Positions 22,595 to 29,182 of a DNA stretch of 32,091 nucleotides are shown piece by piece (positions within the stretch are counted from its first letter, which is position 1; the number at the start of each line of letters is the position of its first letter). Under the pieces are notes generated by a model. The model was not told the DNA's origin and did no database searches. It saw nothing but the letters and a program-made list of their open reading frames with translations. The DNA is taken from positions 1-32,091 of the forward strand of contig DSDS01000137.1 in the NCBI GenBank assembly GCA_011048585.1, read 5' to 3'. The position numbers and the translations under genes were made by a program. This DNA is from Desulfurivibrio alkaliphilus. Its GTDB lineage: Bacteria > Desulfobacterota > Desulfobulbia > Desulfobulbales > Desulfurivibrionaceae.

Positions 22595-25500
22595 TTATCC
22601 GGCCGGGCCGACCCCCCAGGTTTTACTCCACTGGAACCCCTTCTCCTGAAAGAGGCGGACACAGGCAGCCACCACGGCCGGGTCATAGCGGCCACCCTGA
22701 TGCTCCCGGATCTCCTGGATCGCTTTTTCCAGTTGCAGGGCCGGGCGGTAGGGACGGTGATTGGTGATCGCTTCCACTACGTCGGCCACCGCGATGATCC
22801 GCGCCTCGAGGATGATCTCCTCGCCGCGCAAATTCTTAGGATAGCCGCTTCCATCCAACCGTTCATGGTGCTGGACCACCATCTCGGCCACCGGCCAGGG
22901 GAAATCAACCCCCTTGATGATCTCATAACCCACCTCGGAGTGGGTGCGAATGAAGCGAAACTCCAACTCGTCAAGCTCTCCCGGCCGGTTCAACAGTTCC
23001 GCCGGAACATAAATCTTGCCGATATCATGGATCATCGCCCCGAGACGCAAACCTTCGATGCGCTGCTCATCAAGCCCCATCTCCCGGGCGATGGCCACCG
23101 CCAGCTCCGCCACCCGCTGCTGGTGGCCGGCGGTATAGGGGTCCCGTTTTTCAATGGTGGTGGCAATGGCCTGGATCGTCTGCACCAGGCTGCGCTGCAG
23201 ACGCTCGGTCAATTGCTGCCGCCCCTGCTCGGCCTCTTTTCGTTTCGAGATATCGAAGATGCTGGCCCGACACTCCACGATCCGGTCCTCATCGTCGAAA
23301 ACCGGCTGAGCGGTGAGGCTGATCCAGATGGCCTCACCGTTTTTGCGCCTGACCTGCAGTTCCTGGTCCTTGAGTTGAGCCCCCCGGCTGAAATGGCGGA
23401 ACAGGGACTCGGCCCGGGCCAGACCGTTTGCCCCGGGGGGGAACAGGGCGAACAGCGAACTGCCAACCAGTTCCGACCTCTGATAGCCCAGCATCAGGAT
23501 AGCCGCTTCGTTGACCTGGATGATGATGCCGTCCTGCAAACGCAGCAAAAGATAACCCGCCGGCGCGTGTTCGAAAAGATCCTGAAACCGGGCTTCGCTG
23601 GCCGCCAGATCGCGGACCGCCGCCTCACGTTCGCCGCGAATCCGCAGCATATGGATGCCAAAGGCGAGATCATCAGCCAGCTCGCTGAGCAGCACCACCT
23701 CGTGGGTGTCGAAGGCATTGGGTTCGGCGGCATAAATGGAGAGGGCGCCGTACAACTCCTCCCCATTAAACAGGGGCAGGGCAATTACCGAGGCATAACC
23801 CCGCTCCAGGGCCTCGTCGCGCCAGGGGGCGAAATTCGGGTCGTTTCGCAGGTCGCGGGAGGTAACGGCCTGACGCCGGACAATGGCGATTCCGGTTGGC
23901 CCCCGGCCATGGGGTTCATCGGCCCAGGTTGTCGGTACCGCCCGCAGAAAGCCCTCCTCGCGGCCGGCGTGGGCCACCGGCCTTACCGTTTGCCCTTGAT
24001 CGGCCTGGATATAACCAACCCAGGCCATCTGGTAACCGCCGGTTTCCACCAGAATCCGGCAGACGTCGTTAAGCAGGCCAGACTCGTCAACGGCCCGAAC
24101 CAGCGCCTCATTGCCCCGGCTGATGGTGCGCAGGGACCGGTTCAACCGTTGCAGTTCCAAGGCAAAACGGCGCAACTCGGTTTGATCCTCTAAAATATGA
24201 ATGGAGTGGCGGTAACTCCCGTCGGCCCGGCGAATCCCGAAGGAGCGGGACACCAGGACCTCGCCCTGGGGCAGGGTTACTTTGTCGCCACCCACCTGGC
24301 TGAGCTTTTCCGGAAAGTCCCGGCAGGATGGCAACGGCTGGGAGAGCGGGGGGAAAACTTCGTAATAGATTCGGCCCCGCAACTCCTCCAGGGGCAGACC
24401 GGTCCGCCGAACATAGGCGGGGTTGGCGTGGACGATCCGGTGATTGCGATCATGGATGAAGATCGGATCCTGAATGGCATCGAAGGCGTCGTTCCAGTCC
24501 CGGTGGGCCATCTCGATGCGGCGCCGGCTCTCTTCCAACTCAACATTGGCCTGCTCCAGCTCGGCGGTGCGTTGCCGCACCCGCTCCTCGAGATGATCCC
24601 GGGCCTCCCGCAACTCCTGCTCCGACTTTTGCAAGTCTCGGGTGCGCTCTTCAACCCGCTGTTCGAGTTCCCGGTTGTAGAGGCGTAACTGCTCCTTTTT
24701 TTCCCTCAGGCTTGCGGCCATACTGTAGGCCGCCGCGGTCAGTTCAGCCAACTCATCCTTGTGCTGAAAAAATTTTATTTTCCCGCCCGGATCGGCAGAA
24801 ATCTGCTCCCGTGCCGCTTGGGGCGGTTCCTCCTGATCGCGAAATATCTCCAGAATCCCGTGCAGGTTGGTCACCACCATGCGGTGAAAGAAAAAATTGA
24901 GCGCCAACAGCACCAGGGCCAAGCCGCTGGCGACCACCAGGAAAATCAAAGTCGCCTTTTGCCGGGCCTCGACCAGGGTCGCCGCCACCGGCACCCCCAC
25001 CGTCACCAGGCCGGCCAGTTCGCCCGCGGTTCTGCCGAAACCCAAACGATCTCCATATGTCTCAACCAGGCTCGGCGGGGCGTGCTCCGAGCGGCCGTGG
25101 CAGAGCAGACACTCCTCCTCGAAGTAGACCGGCCGGAACCGTTTAAATTTGTCCTTGCCATCAATCTTCAGCAGACCCCGCCATTCAACCTGGTCGGGGT
25201 ACTCGATGAAGTAAGCGATCATCCGCCGCTCCAGTTCGTTGACTTCATAGCGGGGGTTACGGGCATTAATCGCCACCCGGCGATAGTCATAATCCCCCAC
25301 CAGGGGGGCGAAACGCTCCATCACCGCCCGCCCCACATATGAGGTGGACATAGCCTCGGGGAGAAAATAATCCCGGCCAAACCGGCTGTACATAACCGGC
25401 CGCAGCTCTTCCCGCACGTAAGCCCGGCTGGCCTCCACCGCCGCCATTACAAGCTCCGACTGGGCGAAAGCCCTTGCCACCAGTTGTTTTTTCTCGGCCT

Positions 25501-25666
25501 GATAGATGATCAGGGCCGTCCCCAGACAATTGAGCAGCAGGATCAGGCCGGTGACTAGAAAAAATTTGGACTGCACGCTCAAGGAATCCTTCAGCGCCCG
25601 GCGCAGCCAGGTCGATCCACCCCGGTCATTTTCAGGATTTTTACCAGCAATGAGTTTGTCATCCAT
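22595..25666 (-). CDS. Membrane sensor: haem-type DUF3365, PAS-GAF-PAS, HD-GYP phosphodiesterase
   Basis: A 1023-aa signalling protein. TM1 is near residues 34-54 and TM2 near 240-260. Between them a periplasmic region has the c-type haem motif C186-LL-C189-H190 and other DUF3365 (Tll0287-like) features. After TM2 come a coiled coil (residues ~325-390, repeated Glu/Arg heptads), a PAS domain (AIQDPIFIHDRNHRIVHANPA), a GAF domain (AMAWVGYIQAD-type core), a second PAS (DLFEHAPAGYLLL) and a C-terminal HD-GYP with MIHDIGKI and HHERLDGSGYP. HD-GYP domains hydrolyse cyclic di-GMP or related dinucleotides. The likely input is redox or a small ligand at the haem. A good ribosome-binding site (AAGGAG, 6 nt before the ATG) and promoter support this start. 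The output signal and substrate are inferred. Confidence 0.92.
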   Translation of the reverse strand: MDDKLIAGKNPENDRGGSTWLRRALKDSLSVQSKFFLVTGLILLLNCLGTALIIYQAEKKQLVARAFAQSELVMAAVEASRAYVREELRPVMYSRFGRDYFLPEAMSTSYVGRAVMERFAPLVGDYDYRRVAINARNPRYEVNELERRMIAYFIEYPDQVEWRGLLKIDGKDKFKRFRPVYFEEECLLCHGRSEHAPPSLVETYGDRLGFGRTAGELAGLVTVGVPVAATLVEARQKATLIFLVVASGLALVLLALNFFFHRMVVTNLHGILEIFRDQEEPPQAAREQISADPGGKIKFFQHKDELAELTAAAYSMAASLREKKEQLRLYNRELEQRVEERTRDLQKSEQELREARDHLEERVRQRTAELEQANVELEESRRRIEMAHRDWNDAFDAIQDPIFIHDRNHRIVHANPAYVRRTGLPLEELRGRIYYEVFPPLSQPLPSCRDFPEKLSQVGGDKVTLPQGEVLVSRSFGIRRADGSYRHSIHILEDQTELRRFALELQRLNRSLRTISRGNEALVRAVDESGLLNDVCRILVETGGYQMAWVGYIQADQGQTVRPVAHAGREEGFLRAVPTTWADEPHGRGPTGIAIVRRQAVTSRDLRNDPNFAPWRDEALERGYASVIALPLFNGEELYGALSIYAAEPNAFDTHEVVLLSELADDLAFGIHMLRIRGEREAAVRDLAASEARFQDLFEHAPAGYLLLRLQDGIIIQVNEAAILMLGYQRSELVGSSLFALFPPGANGLARAESLFRHFSRGAQLKDQELQVRRKNGEAIWISLTAQPVFDDEDRIVECRASIFDISKRKEAEQGRQQLTERLQRSLVQTIQAIATTIEKRDPYTAGHQQRVAELAVAIAREMGLDEQRIEGLRLGAMIHDIGKIYVPAELLNRPGELDELEFRFIRTHSEVGYEIIKGVDFPWPVAEMVVQHHERLDGSGYPKNLRGEEIILEARIIAVADVVEAITNHRPYRPALQLEKAIQEIREHQGGRYDPAVVAACVRLFQEKGFQWSKTWGVGPAG

Positions 25667-25725
25667 CCCCCGCTCCTTGGGCGCCTATCCCGCGCCCTTT
25701 ATCCGAGCCTAAAAGCGACTGTTTA

Positions 25726-25755
25726 ATTATCTTGAATCGTCGCCTGAGCTGTCAA
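25726..25755 (-). promoter_or_regulatory. Sigma-70-like promoter of the HD-GYP sensor gene
   Basis: On the minus strand a perfect -35 TTGACA (25750-25755) is separated by 18 bp from a GATAAT -10 (25726-25731; five of six consensus positions). It lies about 60 nt upstream of the sensor ATG and its AAGGAG site, and just downstream of the nth-xth stop. It is the clearest promoter in the window. Confidence 0.75.
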
Positions 25756-25772
25756 CCTAAATGCCAGCTCGC

Positions 25773-27239
25773 TCAGGACGGGAGGGGGGCGACCAGCAGC
25801 AGTTCCACCGGGCAGTGGTCCGAGCCCATGATCTCCGGGAGGATGGCGGCCGCCTTTACCCGGGGGCGGCTGGCGACATCAACGCAGAAGTAATCGATTC
25901 TCCAGCCCACGTTGCGTTGGCGAGCGCCGCCCCGGTAGCTCCACCAGCTGTAGTGACCGCCTTCCGCATGGAACAGCCGGAAGGTGTCGACAAAGCCGGC
26001 GGCCAGGAACAGATCCATCCAGGCCCTTTCCTCGCGGGAAAAACCGGGACTCTGCCGGTTCTCCTCGGGGCGAGCCAGGTCGATCTCACGGTGGGCCACA
26101 TTGAAATCACCACAGACCACCACGGTTTTTTGCCGGGCCAGGCCGGCGGCAAATTCGGTAAAGCGGCGGCAGAAAGCGAGCTTATAGTCCAGGCGGGCCA
26201 GTTCGGGCTGGGCGTTGGGCAGGTAGGCGTTGATCAGAAAAAAGTCGGCAAACTCCAGGGTCAGCACCCGGCCCTCGCCTTCGAACTCCTCCACCTCCAT
26301 GCCGTAACGGACCGCCAACGGCTCCCGGCGGCTGAAGGTGGCCACCCCCGAATAGCCTTTCCGTTGGGCCGGCAGCCAATAGGCGTGGTAGCCCGGGAGC
26401 TCTCTCACTTCCTTGGGCAGTTGCTCGGGGTGGGCCTTGATCTCCTGCAGGGCCAGGATATCGGGGGCCAGTTGCCGCACGATCCCGGTAAAGCCTTTGC
26501 CGGCGATGGCCCGCAGGCCATTGACGTTCCAGGAGATCAGCCGCAACTCCGGCCTGGCGCCGACAGCGGTCGAGCCGGCCGGCACCCGGCGGGGGGTAAC
26601 CCCGATCCGGGGACACCACCGAACCACCGGGCAACGGTCGCAGTGGGGATAGAGGGGCTTGCAGACCGCCTGCCCGAAGGCCACCAGCATGGAGTTGATG
26701 GTCAGCCAGTATCTGTCCGGCAACTTGGCCCGCAGGGCCATTTCGGTGGCCAGCGGGGTGGCGGTTTGCACGTAACCCCAGATATTCATGATCCGATGGA
26801 CATGGGTATCGACACAGATCGCCGGTTTGCCGAAGGCCACCGCCACCACCAGGTTGGCGGTCTTGCGCCCCACTCCCGGCAGTTTGACCAACTCTTCCAC
26901 GGTATCGGGAATCCGGCCGCCGAACAGCTTGTTAACGGCCTCGGGCAGTTGGGTCAGATAGACCGCCTTGTTGCGGAAAAAACCCACCGGATGGATCAGC
27001 CGGGCCAGTTCCCCTTCCGTCAGGCGGCTTAAGGCATCCAGGTCCGGCGCCTTGGCGAACAGACGGGCGGCGGCCACGGCCGTGGTTTCATCCCTGGTAC
27101 GGGCCGAAAGGATGGTGGCTACCAGTACCTTGTACGGATCCCGGGTCTGGACCGCGATCAAATCCACCACCGGCACCCGGTAGTTGGGGATCTCCTCGGC
27201 CAGGCGAGCCAATATCTTATCAAGCGTAGCGGTGTCCAT
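25773..27239 (-). CDS. Fused endonuclease III (Nth) - exonuclease III (Xth) repair protein
   Basis: A 488-aa protein in one uninterrupted frame. Residues ~1-215 are endonuclease III, a DNA glycosylase/AP lyase for oxidised pyrimidines. It has a helix-hairpin-helix LPGVGRKTANL with catalytic K126, catalytic D144 in VDTHVHRI, and a 4Fe-4S loop C193-x6-C200-x2-C203-x5-C209. Residues ~232-488 are exonuclease III, an AP endonuclease: LISWNVNGLRA, ALQEIKA, CGDFNVAHREIDLARP, WRIDYF and GSDHCPVEL, with the final Asp474-His475 pair. All catalytic residues of both halves that I could check are present. An Ala/Gly-rich linker (PAGSTAVGARP) joins them. The fusion would let the AP site made by the first half be cut by the second half without release. 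In the first half the usual LSAQATD is LSARTRD. It is transcribed from a divergent promoter with a very short leader. Confidence 0.93.
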   Translation of the reverse strand: MDTATLDKILARLAEEIPNYRVPVVDLIAVQTRDPYKVLVATILSARTRDETTAVAAARLFAKAPDLDALSRLTEGELARLIHPVGFFRNKAVYLTQLPEAVNKLFGGRIPDTVEELVKLPGVGRKTANLVVAVAFGKPAICVDTHVHRIMNIWGYVQTATPLATEMALRAKLPDRYWLTINSMLVAFGQAVCKPLYPHCDRCPVVRWCPRIGVTPRRVPAGSTAVGARPELRLISWNVNGLRAIAGKGFTGIVRQLAPDILALQEIKAHPEQLPKEVRELPGYHAYWLPAQRKGYSGVATFSRREPLAVRYGMEVEEFEGEGRVLTLEFADFFLINAYLPNAQPELARLDYKLAFCRRFTEFAAGLARQKTVVVCGDFNVAHREIDLARPEENRQSPGFSREERAWMDLFLAAGFVDTFRLFHAEGGHYSWWSYRGGARQRNVGWRIDYFCVDVASRPRVKAAAILPEIMGSDHCPVELLLVAPLPS

Positions 27240-27247
27240 TTACCGCC

Positions 27248-27276
27248 GTTGTAAAAGTATTGGCGGCTCCGGTCAA
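27248..27276 (-). promoter_or_regulatory. Probable promoter of nth-xth with near-leaderless start
   Basis: On the minus strand TTGACC (27271-27276) and TACAAC (27248-27253) are 17 bp apart, near sigma-70 consensus. Initiation about 7 nt downstream of the -10 would fall at about 27241, only 2-3 nt before the ATG (27239). That would give an essentially leaderless mRNA, which fits the absence of a good ribosome-binding site. Confidence 0.5.
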
Positions 27277-27353
27277 CCTTAAAGCGCCTGGGCAACCAGC
27301 CGGCGCCCTTTTTTCAACGAGCCGCCGATCCGCAAATCGGGTAAGCTGGCGCC

Positions 27354-27791
27354 ATGAAAAACGCCGCCGCCATCACCGTCATCAAAGCTTTTGATCGCAA
27401 GGATGAACTGAAAAGGCCGCTGTTCGCCCAAGGCGTCTCGGCCGGCTTTCCCTCCCCGGCCGAAGATTATATCGAAGGCCGACTTGATCTCAACGAGCTG
27501 ATGGTGGCCCACCCCGCCGCCACCTTCTTCGTCCGGGTGGCCGGAGACTCCATGATCGGGGCCGGCATCCACCATGATGACATCCTGGTGGTGGATCGTT
27601 CCCTGGAGCCGATCAGCGGCAAAATAGTAATCGCGGTGGTGGATGGTGAACTTACGGTAAAAAGACTGTTTAAGCGGGACGGCCGGGTACGGCTGCTAGC
27701 CGAAAACCCCGCCTACCCGCCCATCGAACTCAGTGGAGAGGCGACCTGCGAAATCTGGGGCGTGGCCACCTTCGTCATCCATACCCTGTAA
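27354..27791 (+). CDS. umuD: UmuD, DNA polymerase V subunit / S24 self-cleaving protease
   Basis: A 145-aa LexA/UmuD-type S24 peptidase. The N-terminal segment has the cleavage region SAGFPSPAEDYIEGRLDLN, very close to UmuD but with Ala-Gly at the scissile position in place of the Cys-Gly of E. coli. The catalytic Ser is in RVAGDSMIGAGI and the Lys in DGELTVKRL. There is no N-terminal DNA-binding winged helix, which excludes LexA. RecA-stimulated self-cleavage would produce the form that joins UmuC. umuC follows 9 bp downstream. I found no recognisable SOS box before the start; box sequences in this lineage differ from E. coli. Confidence 0.95.
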   Translation: MKNAAAITVIKAFDRKDELKRPLFAQGVSAGFPSPAEDYIEGRLDLNELMVAHPAATFFVRVAGDSMIGAGIHHDDILVVDRSLEPISGKIVIAVVDGELTVKRLFKRDGRVRLLAENPAYPPIELSGEATCEIWGVATFVIHTL

Positions 27792-27800
27792 GGAAAAACC

Positions 27801-29063
27801 ATGGGCCGAATATTCTCCCTGCTCGATTGCAACAACTTCTACGTCTCTTGCGAGCGGCTCTTCAATCCCCGGCTGGCCGACCGCCCGGTGGTGGTCCTCT
27901 CGAACAATGACGGCTGCATTATCGCCCGCTCCAACGAGGCCAAAAAGCTGGGGATCGGGATGGGGGAACCCTTCTTCCGCTGCCGCCGCTTGATCGAGGC
28001 CCACCGGGTCGAGGTTTTCTCTTCCAACTTTCCCCTCTATGGCGATATCTCCCGCCGGGTGATGGAGTTGCTGGGCCAGCTTGAACCGGAGGTGGAGATC
28101 TACTCCATCGACGAGGCGTTTATCCGGCTGCCGGCCAGCAGCCCGGCGAAACTGCTGATAAACGGCCGTAACATAAGGGACGCGATCGGCCGCCAGGTCG
28201 GCATCCCGGTTTCCATCGGTTTTGGCCCCACCAAAACCCTGGCCAAGATCGCCAACCGGATCGCCAAAAAGGAGACGGAACATGAAGGGGTTTTTCTGCT
28301 GCCGGAGCAGGGCCTTGATGATCTCCTGGCCACCGTGGCGGTAGACGATGTTTGGGGGATAGGCCCCCGCTCCGCCGCCCGACTGGCCACCCGCGGCATC
28401 CACACCGCCCTGGCCCTGAAAAACGCCGACGACGGCTGGCTGCGCCGGCATCTCGGCATCACCGGCCTGCGGGTCGCCATGGAACTGCGGGGGGTTTCCT
28501 GTCTGCCCCTGGTCTCGGCCCCGCCGGCCGGCAAATCGATCGCCTCCTCCCGTTCCTTCGGTCGGCCGGTAACCGCCTTGGCCGATCTGCGGGAGGCGCT
28601 CTCCTCCTACGTCTCCCTGGCCGCCGCAAAACTGCGCCATCAGCGGCAGAAAACCGGCGCCCTCCAGATCTATCTGGCCGACAATCTCTTCTCCGCCGAC
28701 CATGGGCGGCAGGTGGACGGCATGGCCGTCAACCTGACCCAGCCCACCTCCGACACCCCGGAGTTGATCAGCCGGGCCGCCGCCGTCCTGGAACGACTTT
28801 ACCGCCCTGGTCGCTCCTATCGCAAGGTCGGGGTGGTTTTGCTGGATCTCAGCCCCGCTTGTCAGGCCCAACCCAGCCTCTTTCAACCGCCTCTCCGGGA
28901 AAGGGAGGAATTGATGGGGGCACTCGACCGGATCAACCGCCGCTGGGGGCGGGACACCATCCACAGCGCCGCCAACGGACTGGCAAAAAACTGGAAAAAC
29001 AAGCAGTCCCGCAAATCCCCGGCCTACACCACCTCCTGGCATGAGCTGCCGGTAGTGGTATAA
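27801..29063 (+). CDS. umuC: UmuC, Y-family translesion DNA polymerase V catalytic subunit
   Basis: A 420-aa Y-family polymerase. The catalytic carboxylates are seen in LLDCNNFYVSCER (residues ~8-20) and in EIYSIDEAF (~residue 100). ARSNEAKKLGIGMGEPFF and SIGFGPTKTLAKIANRIAKK are palm and fingers signatures. The HhH region follows as DDVWGIGPRSAARL, then a little-finger domain containing SSRSFGRPVTALADLREALS. The C-terminal DRINRRWGRDTIHSAANG is typical of UmuC and not of DinB. Length is normal and the gene appears intact. Expected to replicate past lesions under SOS conditions as UmuD'2C. GGAAAAACC precedes the ATG. Confidence 0.96.
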   Translation: MGRIFSLLDCNNFYVSCERLFNPRLADRPVVVLSNNDGCIIARSNEAKKLGIGMGEPFFRCRRLIEAHRVEVFSSNFPLYGDISRRVMELLGQLEPEVEIYSIDEAFIRLPASSPAKLLINGRNIRDAIGRQVGIPVSIGFGPTKTLAKIANRIAKKETEHEGVFLLPEQGLDDLLATVAVDDVWGIGPRSAARLATRGIHTALALKNADDGWLRRHLGITGLRVAMELRGVSCLPLVSAPPAGKSIASSRSFGRPVTALADLREALSSYVSLAAAKLRHQRQKTGALQIYLADNLFSADHGRQVDGMAVNLTQPTSDTPELISRAAAVLERLYRPGRSYRKVGVVLLDLSPACQAQPSLFQPPLREREELMGALDRINRRWGRDTIHSAANGLAKNWKNKQSRKSPAYTTSWHELPVVV

Positions 29064-29182
29064 GTTGGGGGTGCCGACTTACATAGCAACAGCGAAGGCC
29101 ACCATGGCGGACAAAGGGGCGGCCCGCGACCGGGTTAATGATTTGCCTTGCGGGCGGGGGCAAACCCGGAAATAATCGGGCG

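Noticed and set aside
22700..24193. 497-codon + strand open frame inside the HD-GYP sensor gene.
   Set aside because: Antisense to a protein with clear PAS, GAF and HD-GYP motifs; no family signature in its own translation.
25761..27032. 423-codon + strand open frame opposite nth-xth.
   Set aside because: Shadow of the repair fusion gene, His/Gln/Gly-rich translation, no motifs.
27277..27353. LexA/SOS box upstream of umuD.
   Set aside because: No CTGT-N8-ACAG, TTAC-N3-GTAA or GTTC/GAAC-type palindrome was found. The short CGAT ... ATCG repeat is not a known box.
29064..29182. Promoter for recD2 (TTGCGG - 17 bp - AATAAT) just before the start codon.
   Set aside because: The -35 is only 3 of 6 and the start site would lie at the ATG. 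Not strong enough to annotate.
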